Shown piece by piece: positions 25,925 to 34,651 of a stretch of 64,000 bases of DNA; position 1 is the stretch's first letter; each line of letters begins with the position of its first letter. The DNA lies in assembly GCA_051744845.1 (NCBI GenBank), contig JBNJDJ010000003.1, positions 13,506 to 77,505 of the forward strand. Direction: 5' to 3'. The DNA comes from JBNJDJ01 sp051744845. Lineage in GTDB: Bacteria > Bacillota > Clostridia > Peptostreptococcales > Acidaminobacteraceae. The notes beneath the pieces were generated by a model. It ran no database searches and had not been told where the DNA came from. It worked only from the letters and a program-made list of their open reading frames with translations. Made by a program: the position numbers and the translations under genes.

Positions 25925-27127
25925 TTATTTATCTCTTTGAGATAACTTTACATCTATTTTAAGCTTTTCTCTTTTATTATTTTCTTCTCTAATTACTGTC
26001 AAAGTTACAGTTTCTCCAACTTCATGTTTTTTTATCTCTTCAGTTAAATCTTCTAAATTTTTTATAGATTTATCATTAAAACCAATAATTATATCTCCTG
26101 GTTCTAAGTTTGAATAATATGCACCAGAATCTTTAGCTATTTGCTTAACATATATACCTATTGGTATTTCATATAAATCTGAAGTATTTTCATCAACATC
26201 AGCTCCTACTATACCTATATATGGTCTAGAAACATATCCTTTTTCAATAATTTCATCTAAAATAGGTTTAGCTTTATTAATTGGAATTGCAAATCCAATT
26301 CCTTCTACAGATGTTTCTGAAATTTTTGCTGTATTAATACCAATTAATTTTCCTTTTGAATCTAATAATGCTCCGCCACTATTCCCTGGATTAATTGCTG
26401 CATCAGTTTGAATTAATGGAAAATTATCATTTGGACTTATTTTTCTATTTAACGCACTAATTACACCTACTGTTACAGTATTATTATATCCTAAAGGATT
26501 ACCAATAGCTATTACTTTTTGACCTGGTTTTAAGATTTGAGAATCACCTAAGTCAATAGGTTTAATTAAATCAAATTCCTCTTTGTTTTCTACTGAAATA
26601 ACTGCTAAGTCTGACATACTATCAGTTCCAATTAATTTTGCTTTTACAAAATTATCTTTTTGTATTTCTACTAATAATTCATCAGCATTTTCAACAACAT
26701 GATTATTTGTTAAAATATATACTTTTTCATTTGTCTTTTTATAAATAACTCCTGAACCTGAACCCTCTGAAGTTCTTACATTGTTAAACCAATCTTGATA
26801 TTTAATCTTAGATGTAATTCCTACAACTGAAGGCCCAATCTTTTCAACTATTTCTACTGTATTCATTTCATCTTTTGCTAAAACTAATTCTTTTTTAAAA
26901 TCTGTTTGCTCTGAAGAGTTATCATTTTTAACTTGATCATCATTTTTGGTTATTAAAAAATTACTTTTAAAATATTCACTGCCAAAGCCTACTGCTACTC
27001 CACCAATTAATGAAGCAATTATAACTAAAATAATTATCTTACTAAATGAAAACTTATTTTTATTATATTCACTCTCTCTAATCTCCTTATTTCTAATTTC
27101 TTCATTTTTATTATATTTTTCATCCAT
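25925..27127 (-). CDS. htrA: HtrA/DegP-type membrane-anchored serine protease with PDZ domain
   Basis: A 400-residue quality-control protease anchored by one N-terminal helix (about residues 28-50) with the catalytic part outside the cell membrane. The trypsin-like triad is complete: His in LTNNHVVENAD, Asp in SMSDLAVISV, Ser in DAAINPGNSGGALLD. LGYNNTVTVGVISALNR and EGIGFAIPI are family-typical. A C-terminal PDZ domain runs from about residue 290 (YIGIVGADV, LEPGDIIIGF). The ATG at 27127 follows GAGGTGG. Upstream, 131 bases separate it from the HD-GYP gene; that gap is AT-rich with no convincing promoter. These proteases are usually induced by envelope stress, but no such operator is recognisable here. 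Confidence 0.95.
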   Translation of the reverse strand: MDEKYNKNEEIRNKEIRESEYNKNKFSFSKIIILVIIASLIGGVAVGFGSEYFKSNFLITKNDDQVKNDNSSEQTDFKKELVLAKDEMNTVEIVEKIGPSVVGITSKIKYQDWFNNVRTSEGSGSGVIYKKTNEKVYILTNNHVVENADELLVEIQKDNFVKAKLIGTDSMSDLAVISVENKEEFDLIKPIDLGDSQILKPGQKVIAIGNPLGYNNTVTVGVISALNRKISPNDNFPLIQTDAAINPGNSGGALLDSKGKLIGINTAKISETSVEGIGFAIPINKAKPILDEIIEKGYVSRPYIGIVGADVDENTSDLYEIPIGIYVKQIAKDSGAYYSNLEPGDIIIGFNDKSIKNLEDLTEEIKKHEVGETVTLTVIREENNKREKLKIDVKLSQRDK

Positions 27128-27258
27128 AAAACCACCTCTTTTAAGTACTTAACTCTTTAAACAAAGTATAAAAGATAAATCTTAAATTTCTCTTAATTTT
27201 TTTTTAATATTCGTTTATTATTTATCCACTTGAACAAAAAATATTCATAAATTTTAAA

Positions 27259-28371
27259 TTAATGTCTAAAATCTAAATTACAAGTATCTTCAATAAAAAG
27301 AGTCAATTCTTCTAACAAATCTACTGTTTCCATTTTTCTTAAAAAAGCTCCGTATTTATCTTGTAAAATTTTAACTACTGGTCTTGTAGGTTCTTTTGGA
27401 TTATTTTTAATTACAATTCCTTTTTTACCATTACTTAAAAGTACTCCAGTTCCAGGTGGATAAGGCGCTATATTTTGAATTAAAGCATCATAAACATCAA
27501 TATCTATTTTACTATGAACCTTTGAAGATAAAATCTCTAATGCTTTATATACAGGGACTCTATCTTTAATTATTATATTATTAACTAAATTATCAAACAT
27601 ATTTGCAACTGTTATTATTTTTACATGTAAATGATTTTTTAATTCGCTTTTATTTAAACCTTTTGGAAAACCTGATCCATCAAGTAATTCATGATGAAGT
27701 AAAATAATAGTTTTTACAAAAGGAGAAACTTCTAAATTGTCTTTTAGCATATTATAGCCTAATTTAGGATGTTTCCTATATTTTTTTCTTTCTTCTTGAT
27801 TTAAACTTTGAGGATTTTTATGTAGAGCTTCTTCTATATCAATTTTACCAATATCGTGAAGTAAAGCTCCCATCCCTATTTCAATTAACTTATCACCAGT
27901 AAAACCTAGATTTTCAGCTAAAAGTAATGATAAAGTTAATACGTTTATAGAATGTTCATATAAATTTAAATTAGTAGACATTATTTCAGTTATATTAGTT
28001 AGTGTATTTTCAGATTCTTCTAAAAAAGAGCTTATATTTTCAACTATCATTTTCATAGATCTATAATTATTTTCAGGTAATAAACTTTTTCTATTTAATT
28101 TTTTAGAACTTGAAGTTACAAAATCTATTTGTTTTTTAAATTCAAAAATAGTTTTTATTTTAACATCATCTGGAATTATATTTTCTTGATATACATTTCT
28201 TGATATATTATCATCAATATATACTGCTGGTATATTTATATCTTTTAATCTTTTTATATATTTTCTTGTAAGTTTAGTCTTTCTTTGGATTAAAAGATTA
28301 CCATTTTCACCATATACAGGTTTTCCAATATTCATACCTTCCATTAGATTTTTAGTCAAAACTATACGCAT
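27259..28371 (-). CDS. HD-GYP domain phosphohydrolase
   Basis: A 370-residue cytoplasmic protein. The N-terminal part (residues 1-60) contains GKPVYGENGNLLIQRKTKL, the short beta domain often found before clostridial HD-GYP domains. The HD-GYP domain spans about residues 125-300: HSINVLTLSLLLAENLG, ALLHDIGKIDI (HD pair), KHPKLGYNML, LLHHELLDGSGFPKGL and ITVANMFDNLV. Proteins of this type hydrolyse cyclic di-GMP or related cyclic dinucleotides. The GYP signature reads GFP here. The last 60 residues contain GVLLSNGKKGIVIKNNP, a small beta domain. It lies 14 bases after rnhA and is probably cotranscribed with it. Which nucleotide it acts on is unknown. Confidence 0.9.
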   Translation of the reverse strand: MRIVLTKNLMEGMNIGKPVYGENGNLLIQRKTKLTRKYIKRLKDINIPAVYIDDNISRNVYQENIIPDDVKIKTIFEFKKQIDFVTSSSKKLNRKSLLPENNYRSMKMIVENISSFLEESENTLTNITEIMSTNLNLYEHSINVLTLSLLLAENLGFTGDKLIEIGMGALLHDIGKIDIEEALHKNPQSLNQEERKKYRKHPKLGYNMLKDNLEVSPFVKTIILLHHELLDGSGFPKGLNKSELKNHLHVKIITVANMFDNLVNNIIIKDRVPVYKALEILSSKVHSKIDIDVYDALIQNIAPYPPGTGVLLSNGKKGIVIKNNPKEPTRPVVKILQDKYGAFLRKMETVDLLEELTLFIEDTCNLDFRH

Positions 28372-28385
28372 ATATACTCCTTTAA

Positions 28386-29015
28386 CTATTTTGTAAAATT
28401 ATCTATTGCATCTTTCGCTAACTTGTCAGCCTTATCATTATATTTATCGCCAGAATGTGCCTTTACTTTTATAAATTCTATTTTAATTTTATCTTTTATT
28501 TTGTCAATAAATTTTTTATATTCAATTGTTCCTTTTTTATTAGTTTTCCAAAATCCTTTAGCCCAATTTTTTATTCCACTATAATCATAATGTATTACTA
28601 TTTTTTCATAATTATTTTCAATTGCCCATTTAATTGCTTTTTTTGCAGCTAATAGTTCTCCTGCTACATTTCTCATTGAAATAATTGATTTATCTTTTCC
28701 TATACCTTTTAAATTTGCAACTTCTTTTGTATCTAATAAAACACAACCATAAGAATATATCTTTTTCTTTTTAGAAAAACTTCCATCTACATAAGCCAAA
28801 ACGGCCTTTTTTTCTTTTAATTGTTTATTTAACTTTTCACCATATATATCTTCAATATTACTATCATTCATAAAGTTTTTTGCTTTATCTAAAGATTTAA
28901 AAGATTTATATTCAGCATTTTTATATTTATATACTTGTTTCTTGCATTCTTCCCATGAATTATATATACCGTTTTTTCTTCCTTTTTTTACAGCATAGTA
29001 TTTTTTTTTACTCAT
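28386..29015 (-). CDS. rnhA: Ribonuclease H (type 1) with N-terminal RNA/DNA hybrid-binding domain
   Basis: Degrades the RNA of RNA/DNA hybrids. The first 48 residues (KKYYAVKKGRKNGIYNSWEEC, then KSFKSLDKAKNFM) are the viroplasmin-like hybrid-binding domain also found in eukaryotic RNase H1. The catalytic domain starts near residue 72: AYVDGSFSKKKKIYSYG (first Asp), NVAGELLAAKKAI (Glu), IHYDYSGIKNW (Asp) and VKAHSGDKYNDKADKLAKDAI (final Asp). The ATG at 29015 has GGAGTGA upstream. In a genome this AT-rich it may help remove hybrids behind RNA polymerase. Length of 209 is usual for this fused form. Confidence 0.95.
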   Translation of the reverse strand: MSKKKYYAVKKGRKNGIYNSWEECKKQVYKYKNAEYKSFKSLDKAKNFMNDSNIEDIYGEKLNKQLKEKKAVLAYVDGSFSKKKKIYSYGCVLLDTKEVANLKGIGKDKSIISMRNVAGELLAAKKAIKWAIENNYEKIVIHYDYSGIKNWAKGFWKTNKKGTIEYKKFIDKIKDKIKIEFIKVKAHSGDKYNDKADKLAKDAIDNFTK

Positions 29016-29036
29016 AATATCACTCCATATATGTTA

Positions 29037-29078
29037 ATTATAACATTTTTTTATTAAAATTAAAATTTATGTTAAAAT
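29037..29078. promoter_or_regulatory. Divergent extended -10 promoters of rnhA and the HAD gene
   Basis: Minus strand: TGTTATAAT at 29037-29045, 22 bases before the rnhA ATG. Plus strand: TGTTAAAAT at 29070-29078, 18 bases before the HAD gene ATG. Neither has a clear -35 element. Confidence 0.55.
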
Positions 29079-29096
29079 AAAATAGGAGGGTTTTTA

Positions 29097-29762
29097 ATGA
29101 GTAAATTAATTTTTTTCGATGTTAATGGTACATTAATTCAAAGAGACAAAAATACAGATAATTCTTTTGAAAATGCAGCAGATATTTTATTAAATACAAA
29201 AAATTCAATGAAAACGGTTGATACTTCTGGAAGATCTAATCAGGATATATTTAATGAAATCTTAAAAAAACATAATAGATCTTTTAATAATAAACTTTGG
29301 AATGATTTTTTAAAAATATACAAAAATGAATTAGAAAAATCAAAAAATACTGATATTTGGCGTAAAAATGTTGATATTTTATCATTTTTAAAAAAATTAG
29401 AATCTACTGATTATAAATTAGGATTAATTACGGGTGAACTAAAAATAGGTGCTAAATTTAAATTAAAAAAAGTAGGACTTTGGAAATATTTTCCTATAGG
29501 TGGTTTTGGAAATGATTCAATAACTAGAGTAGGTATTGCTAAATCTGCATTAAAAAAGGCTGAAAACTTTTATAAAACTTCATTTGAAAAAATATATGTT
29601 ATTGGAGATACTATTAATGATATTGAATGTGGAAAAGCTATTGGAGCAAAAACTATTTCTATTACAACTGGAGCTCATAGTCTAAAAAAATTAAAATCAA
29701 AAAATCCTGATTTAATTATTAGTAATTTTAAAGCCTTTTACACTAAAGAAAATCTTTTTTAA
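29097..29762 (+). CDS. HAD superfamily hydrolase with altered motif I
   Basis: A 221-residue haloacid dehalogenase-like protein of the phosphoglycolate phosphatase type. Motif I is FFDVNGTL (residues 6-13), where the second aspartate of the usual DxD is Asn10. Motif II is LGLITGE (about residue 113), motif III is the lysine in IAKSALKKAE, and motif IV is VIGDTINDIECGKAIGA (about residue 168). The helical cap lies between residues 18 and 95. Asp8 is the nucleophile; the changed residue normally acts as the general acid/base, so phosphatase activity may be weakened or of a different type. It has a strong ribosome site (AGGAGGG) and its own promoter, and is followed by a terminator. Confidence 0.85.
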   Translation: MSKLIFFDVNGTLIQRDKNTDNSFENAADILLNTKNSMKTVDTSGRSNQDIFNEILKKHNRSFNNKLWNDFLKIYKNELEKSKNTDIWRKNVDILSFLKKLESTDYKLGLITGELKIGAKFKLKKVGLWKYFPIGGFGNDSITRVGIAKSALKKAENFYKTSFEKIYVIGDTINDIECGKAIGAKTISITTGAHSLKKLKSKNPDLIISNFKAFYTKENLF

Positions 29763-29765
29763 AAA

Positions 29766-29803
29766 TTAAGCTTTTAATAGATAAATACCTATTAAAAGCT
29801 TAA
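29766..29803. terminator. Terminator between the HAD gene and yjbQ
   Basis: A perfect 15-bp stem (29766-29780 with 29789-29803) with an eight-base loop between converging genes. The minus strand has the better T-run, so it suits yjbQ best. Confidence 0.8.
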
Positions 29804-29807
29804 AAAT

Positions 29808-30203
29808 TTAACTTTTTATAAATTTTAAATATACATCTCTTTGTCTTGGTCCATCAAAATCGCATAAATATATTCCTTGCCATCTTCCTAAAACTAACTT
29901 ATTATTTTCAACAATAACAGTTTCAGAACTTCCAAATAAACAAGATTTTATATGTGCATGAGAATTCCCTTCTAAATGTTTATAATTATCATTTACAGGA
30001 ATTAAATCTTTTAATTTATATTCAATATCATCTTTTACTGTAGAATCTGCATTTTCATTTATTACTATTCCAGCGGTTGTATGTGGTACAAAAATCGTTA
30101 AAATTCCATCTTCAAATTTATTTACTCTTAAATATTCTCTTATACGAACTGTAATATCGACAATACTAGTCAATCCATCAGTCTTAATACTTAATTTTTT
30201 CAT
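29808..30203 (-). CDS. yjbQ: YjbQ / UPF0047 family protein
   Basis: A 131-residue protein of the UPF0047 (YjbQ) family, known from structures as a compact beta sandwich; some members have been linked to thiamine phosphate metabolism, but the physiological role is not settled. Recognisable segments: DITVRIREYLRVN, LTIFVPHTTAGIVINENAD, HAHIKSCLFGSSETVIVENNKL and GRWQGIYLCDFDGPRQRDVYL. The start is ATG 30203, four bases after AGGAGG; a GTG at 30209 would lie within the ribosome site. It follows iorB by nine bases and ends the iorAB operon. Confidence 0.9.
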   Translation of the reverse strand: MKKLSIKTDGLTSIVDITVRIREYLRVNKFEDGILTIFVPHTTAGIVINENADSTVKDDIEYKLKDLIPVNDNYKHLEGNSHAHIKSCLFGSSETVIVENNKLVLGRWQGIYLCDFDGPRQRDVYLKFIKS

Positions 30204-30212
30204 AAACACCTC

Positions 30213-30800
30213 CTAATTTTCATAATTAAATCCGTATTCAAAAGCCTTTTTATTTATATCTTTATATTTTTTAGGAACATATTTAAAGATACTATCTAAC
30301 CAAATTTCTTTATCAATATTTATATTTTTTTCATTTAAATTTTTTGCTAAAATACCTATTAAAATTACATTTGCAACTTTAGAAGTACCAAATTCTACTC
30401 CTTTTTTAAAGGCATTTAATTTAACAATTTTATATTTTTCTTTTAAGTTATCAATTTTTTTATTAGGATACTCCTCACTTTCTTGTTGAATAATAACTGG
30501 ATTAATCTCTTTAGTATTCATAATTATTTTTCCATTATCAGATAAAATATTTACCCATCTATAACCTTCTAAAGGTTCCATTGCTATTAAAAAATCCCCT
30601 TTAGACGGTTCTATATTAGGAGAAAAAACTTCATCTCCTATTTTTACATTGCCCCAAACCATTCCACCTCTTTGAGACAAACCAACAACATCATTACTTT
30701 TTACATCATAATCTGCATTTAAAGCAGCATCACATATTATATCAGTCATTAATACAAGACCTTGACCGCCCATACCTGCTAATAATATATTTTTACTCAT
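30213..30800 (-). CDS. iorB: Indolepyruvate:ferredoxin oxidoreductase, beta subunit
   Basis: Small subunit of the enzyme that oxidatively decarboxylates aryl pyruvates (from aromatic amino acid transamination) to aryl-acetyl-CoA with ferredoxin. The 195-residue protein has the gamma-type pyruvate:ferredoxin oxidoreductase fold: ILLAGMGGQGLVLMTDII, NDVVGLSQRGGMVWGNVKIG and FLIAMEPLEGYRWV. The ATG at 30800 follows AGGAGG by six bases and overlaps the end of iorA by eight bases. An upstream in-frame start near 30833 would ignore this site. The enzyme supports amino acid fermentation in strict anaerobes. Confidence 0.94.
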   Translation of the reverse strand: MSKNILLAGMGGQGLVLMTDIICDAALNADYDVKSNDVVGLSQRGGMVWGNVKIGDEVFSPNIEPSKGDFLIAMEPLEGYRWVNILSDNGKIIMNTKEINPVIIQQESEEYPNKKIDNLKEKYKIVKLNAFKKGVEFGTSKVANVILIGILAKNLNEKNINIDKEIWLDSIFKYVPKKYKDINKKAFEYGFNYEN

Positions 30801-32586
30801 CCTTTTCCTCCTCAGAAGAATCTTTAATTGCATTTACTGGACAAACTTGTGCACATACACTACAACCAACACACATATTAGGATCAATTGAAGACTTTAA
30901 TTCATCAATTTCATCATATTTTTTCATTTCTAAAGGTGGACAAGCTGTTTTTATACAACTTCTACATCCAATACATACTTCTGGATCTACAAAATATGAA
31001 GGTTTATTTAACTTATATTTTAATGCACATGGACCATTTACAACTATTATAGAAATCCCTTTTTTATCTATTTCCTCATTTATTTTTTCTTTGGCTATAT
31101 CATATTTATATTGATTTAATTCATAAACGTTTTCAAAACCTATAGTAGTTAATAACTCTTTAATACTAATATCTAAATCATTTTTTTCATTAAATCTACC
31201 TGAACTTCCATTATGTTGACCACCTGTCATGGCAGTAGTTCTGTTATCTAATATGATAAATGTTATATTTTCATCACCATCTATTTGATGTCGTAGATTT
31301 ATAAAAGATGGTATTCCTGAATGGAAAAAAGTTCCGTCTCCTATTACACTAACTATTGGTTTATCTTTTTGTTCTTTTGTACTAGATTTTGCAATTCCTT
31401 TTGATACGCCTACACTTGCTCCCATACTAAATATAGTATCAGATTGCTTAAAAGGTTCTAATGCTGCTAATGAATAACATCCAATATCGCCTATAACAAT
31501 TTCAGCTTTGGATTTCTTAATTATATCGAAAGTTGATCTATGCGGACATCCAGTACAAAAAACAGGTTGTCTAGGAATACTAGAATTTAAATCTAGCGTA
31601 TTATTTATTTCTTTTTCATAAATACCAATTTCTTTTAATCCTTTTTTAATATCTATTATATCTAATTCTCCAGTAAATGAAAAAATTTCTTTTCCTATAC
31701 AATCTATACCAATTAATTTTAGTTCATTTTCTATAAATGGCATTAATTCTTCTAAAACAATAACCTTTTTATATTCTTTTGTTATCTCTTTTATTTTTTT
31801 ATCAGCTAAAGGATAGATTAATCCTAGTTTTAAAATATCAACATTTACATCTATTTCTTTTAAATTATTATAAACTAAGCCAGAAGTAATAACTAAATAA
31901 TCACTACCATTTTTTTCAAGTTTATTTATCTCAGTATCATTAGCCCACTTTTTTAAATTACTTAACCTTTCTTTCATATATTTTTGTTGCGGCTTTGCAT
32001 TTGAAGGGATCATACAATATTTTTCAGATTCTTTATTAAATCCCTTTATTTTACTTTCTTCTCTATCACTTATTTTAACTTTACTTCTACTATGACACAA
32101 TCTTGATGTAATTCTAAGCATCATAGGCAAACCAAATTTTTCACTTAGAGTTAATCCTTTTTTAGTAAAATCTAATGCATCTTGACTATCACTAGGATCT
32201 AATATAGCTAAATTAGCAAATTTAGCTAAAATACGATTATCTTGCTCATTTTGCGAACTAGATAATCCTGGATCATCACCTGAAACTAATAAAAATCCTC
32301 CATTTATTGGTGTTTCAGTAAAAGCCATTAATGGATCTAAGCTTATATTTAAACCTACATGCTTCATTGAAACTAGACTTTTAGCACCATTTAAAGAAGA
32401 TCCCATAGCAACTTCTAGAGCAACTTTTTCATTAGTAGAAAACTCTGAATAAATAGAATCATACTTTTTTAATGCAGTTAAAAGACCAACAGTAGGTGAT
32501 CCTGGATAACTACTAGCTAATTTACCACCTGCTTCATAAAAACCTCTTGCTACTGCTTCATTACCTGTTAACATTTTATTTTCCAA
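30793..32586 (-). CDS. iorA: Indolepyruvate:ferredoxin oxidoreductase, alpha subunit
   Basis: Large catalytic subunit with thiamine diphosphate and two [4Fe-4S] clusters. Visible in order: the N-terminal domain LTGNEAVARGFYEAGG and SSYPGSPTVGLL, PRQPVFCTGCPHRSTFDIIKK, the ThDP motif VIGDGTFFHSGIPSFINL with ILDNRTTAMTGGQHN, then C-terminal ferredoxin motifs CIGCRSCIKTACP (the atypical CX2CX2CX4C known for this enzyme) and CVGCSVCAQVCP. About 597 residues, the usual size. The start is best taken as TTG 32586, because AGGGAGG lies five bases before it; the next ATG at 32574 is too far away. It is the first gene of iorA-iorB-yjbQ. Confidence 0.95.
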   Translation of the reverse strand: MENKMLTGNEAVARGFYEAGGKLASSYPGSPTVGLLTALKKYDSIYSEFSTNEKVALEVAMGSSLNGAKSLVSMKHVGLNISLDPLMAFTETPINGGFLLVSGDDPGLSSSQNEQDNRILAKFANLAILDPSDSQDALDFTKKGLTLSEKFGLPMMLRITSRLCHSRSKVKISDREESKIKGFNKESEKYCMIPSNAKPQQKYMKERLSNLKKWANDTEINKLEKNGSDYLVITSGLVYNNLKEIDVNVDILKLGLIYPLADKKIKEITKEYKKVIVLEELMPFIENELKLIGIDCIGKEIFSFTGELDIIDIKKGLKEIGIYEKEINNTLDLNSSIPRQPVFCTGCPHRSTFDIIKKSKAEIVIGDIGCYSLAALEPFKQSDTIFSMGASVGVSKGIAKSSTKEQKDKPIVSVIGDGTFFHSGIPSFINLRHQIDGDENITFIILDNRTTAMTGGQHNGSSGRFNEKNDLDISIKELLTTIGFENVYELNQYKYDIAKEKINEEIDKKGISIIVVNGPCALKYKLNKPSYFVDPEVCIGCRSCIKTACPPLEMKKYDEIDELKSSIDPNMCVGCSVCAQVCPVNAIKDSSEEEKDE

Positions 32587-32719
32587 TTTTACCTCCCTGT
32601 ACAATTTTTAACATAACAATTTGATTATTTAAATCTAATATTTTGTAAATATTTTAGTTTCTTTATCTCTATTACTTATTTACCTTATTTTTAAAGATAA
32701 AAACATTTTTTAATAAAAA

Positions 32720-32756
32720 AAAAGACCATTAAATAATCTCATTTAATAGTCTTAAA
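32720..32756 (-). terminator. Terminator downstream of yebC
   Basis: Minus-strand stem of 13 bp (32742-32754 with 32723-32735, one G.U pair) with a six-base loop followed by at least nine T. The remaining gap to iorA (32605-32719) is AT-rich leader without a convincing promoter. Confidence 0.8.
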
Positions 32757-32758
32757 AT

Positions 32759-33472
32759 TTAATTTTCCCAATTATTATATATTTTTTGAACATCATCATT
32801 ATCTTCTAACAAATCTATCATCTTTTCCATATTTTCAATATCTTTTTTATTATCTAATTTAGTCATATTTTTAGGTAAATATCTTAATTCGGCAACTTCA
32901 AATTCGAATCCTTTTTCTTTAAAGAAATCTCTTACTTTACCAAAATCATTTACCTCAGAGTAAATTTCAATAAATTTATCATCAATGTCTATATCATCAG
33001 CTCCAGCCTCAATAGCTTCCATCATTATTTCTTCATCATCAATATTTTCACTATTTTTAATAACTAGTACTCCTTTATGGTCAAACATAAAAGATACACA
33101 GCCATTTTCGCCTAAATTACCACCATATTTATCAAAAGCATGTCGAATATCAGCTGCAGCTCTATTTTTGTTATCAGTCAAAACCTCAACTATTACAGCT
33201 ATACCAGAAGGACCATAACCTTCATATATTAAATCTAGATACTCTACTCCTTCTAATTCACCTGCTCCTTTTTTTATAGCTCGTTCAATATTATCTTTTG
33301 GCATATTTTTAGCTTTTGCTTCTTCTACTATTGTAGCTAAAGTTGCATTAAATTCTAAATCACTGCCTTCTCTAGCTGCAACAGAAATTTTTTTACTTAA
33401 TTTAGCAAAAACCTTCGCTCTTTTTCTATCTTCTTTTTTCTTTTTATTAGCAATTGACATAAATCTTCCCAT
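32759..33472 (-). CDS. yebC: YebC/PmpR/TACO1 family protein
   Basis: A 237-residue protein of the YebC family. Members have been described as transcription regulators and, more recently, as factors that help ribosomes through difficult sequences such as proline runs. Diagnostic segments: MGRFMSIANKKKKEDRKRAKV (first 20 residues), KISVAAREGSD, KAKNMPKDNIERAIKKGAGE, YEGYGPSGIAVIVEVLTDNKN and GGNLGENGCVSFMF. The spelling MGR... and VAAREG at the start matches the YeeN-type branch. The ATG has AAGGAG, which lies between the nadE stop and this start (three bases apart), so it follows nadE on the same transcript. Confidence 0.93.
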   Translation of the reverse strand: MGRFMSIANKKKKEDRKRAKVFAKLSKKISVAAREGSDLEFNATLATIVEEAKAKNMPKDNIERAIKKGAGELEGVEYLDLIYEGYGPSGIAVIVEVLTDNKNRAAADIRHAFDKYGGNLGENGCVSFMFDHKGVLVIKNSENIDDEEIMMEAIEAGADDIDIDDKFIEIYSEVNDFGKVRDFFKEKGFEFEVAELRYLPKNMTKLDNKKDIENMEKMIDLLEDNDDVQKIYNNWEN

Positions 33473-33475
33473 AAA

Positions 33476-34213
33476 TTACTCCTTAATAAATCTTTTTGGA
33501 CTAGGTGGTAAGTTTCTTTTATGTTCAGAAACTTTATTCATTTTTTCAATTATTTTTTTATCCTTTGATGGTATCTCTTTACCCTTAATATATCTATCTA
33601 TCTTTTTATATGTAGTTCCCATTTCACTTTCATCTGTTTGTCCCTCCCAAAGTCCAGCTGTTGGAGGTCTTTCAATTATCTCTTTTGGTACACCTAACTC
33701 TTTTGCCATATCATAAACTTCACCTTTTGTTAAATTAGCAATTGGCATAATATCTACACCACCATCACCATATTTAGTAAAATAACCAGTTAATAACTCA
33801 GCGGCATTATCAGTTCCAATTACTAAATAATTATAAGCATTAGCTAAACCATAAATTGTTGTCATTCTTAATCTAGCTTTTAAATTAGCACTTACTATAT
33901 TGTTATTATCTAGCTCAATATCAGAAACATTTTCTATTTTAGAATAAAGCATTTCGTGTTCATTAGAAATATTAATTTCTTTATATTCAATATCAATATT
34001 TTCAGCTAATTTAACAGCATATTCTTTATCAATACTATTTGAACTACAAGGTAATATTAGTCCTAATGAATCATTTGGAAATGCTTTTTTTATTAAAGCA
34101 GCACAAACTGATGAATCTATTCCGCCAGATAAACCTACAATTAATCCATTAGTATTAGATTCTTTGACCTTTTTTCTCAACCATTTAACTAAATAATCAA
34201 TATGTTTTTTCAC
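33476..34213 (-). CDS. nadE: NH3-dependent NAD+ synthetase
   Basis: Last step of NAD synthesis: amidation of nicotinic acid adenine dinucleotide with ammonia and ATP. The 245-residue protein has only the synthetase domain, without the N-terminal glutaminase found in longer homologues. Visible: the PP-loop GLSGGIDSSVCAAL (about residues 27-40), NLKARLRMTTIYGLAN, VIGTDNAAELLTGYFTKYGDG and PTAGLWEGQTDESEMG, all typical. The start is a GTG at 34213, five bases after GGAAGG, and lies one base after the stop of the CoA-binding protein gene. Confidence 0.95.
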   Translation of the reverse strand: MKKHIDYLVKWLRKKVKESNTNGLIVGLSGGIDSSVCAALIKKAFPNDSLGLILPCSSNSIDKEYAVKLAENIDIEYKEINISNEHEMLYSKIENVSDIELDNNNIVSANLKARLRMTTIYGLANAYNYLVIGTDNAAELLTGYFTKYGDGGVDIMPIANLTKGEVYDMAKELGVPKEIIERPPTAGLWEGQTDESEMGTTYKKIDRYIKGKEIPSKDKKIIEKMNKVSEHKRNLPPSPKRFIKE

Positions 34214-34214
34214 T

Positions 34215-34619
34215 TTAACCTTCCTTACCTAATTTCTTTTTTAGTTCAACTAATAAACAATCATAAAATACTACATCTATTCCAGCATCTTCTGCTTTTT
34301 CAATTATCTCAGGAGTAAATGTACCAGGCTGAAACCATAAATTTTTAACTCCTAATTCAATTGCATCTTCTACAACTTTCTCAGAACGTTTAGGAGAAAC
34401 TACTATACTCACTGCTTCAAAATCTTTATTTACTTCTAATAAATTATCTGCTGTTTTATCACCATCTACTTCATCATATACTGGATTAACAGGAGTAACC
34501 TTATAACCATTATCTTTTAATAATTTATATATTTTATAACCATATTTCTTTTGATTTTGAGTAGCTCCAACAACAACCCATTTTTTTAACTTCAACATTT
34601 TATCAATTTTTTCTTGCAT
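34215..34619 (-). CDS. CoA-binding domain protein (YccU type)
   Basis: A 134-residue single-domain Rossmann protein of the CoA-binding (YccU/YneT) family. Visible: WVVVGATQNQKKYGYKIYKLL, then KVTPVNPVYDEVDGDKTADNL, AVSIVVSPKRSEKVVEDAIEL, LWFQPGTFTPEIIEKAEDAGI and VFYDCLLVELKK. The family resembles the CoA-binding part of succinyl-CoA synthetase; its cellular role is not known. The ATG has GGAGGAG upstream. It is in the group yigZ - this gene - nadE - yebC, where the following gene starts one base after its stop. Confidence 0.88.
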   Translation of the reverse strand: MQEKIDKMLKLKKWVVVGATQNQKKYGYKIYKLLKDNGYKVTPVNPVYDEVDGDKTADNLLEVNKDFEAVSIVVSPKRSEKVVEDAIELGVKNLWFQPGTFTPEIIEKAEDAGIDVVFYDCLLVELKKKLGKEG

Positions 34620-34651
34620 AATTTTTCTCCTCCTTTTTATATAGAAATAGT

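Noticed and set aside
27232..27240. DnaA-box-like TTATCCACT, as a possible replication origin.
   Set aside because: A single copy with a mismatch, no cluster and no dnaA or dnaN nearby.
32574..32604. Earlier start of iorA near 32604 or later at ATG 32574.
   Set aside because: The earlier one places AGGGAGG inside the gene. The later one is 17 bases from it. TTG 32586 has the correct spacing.
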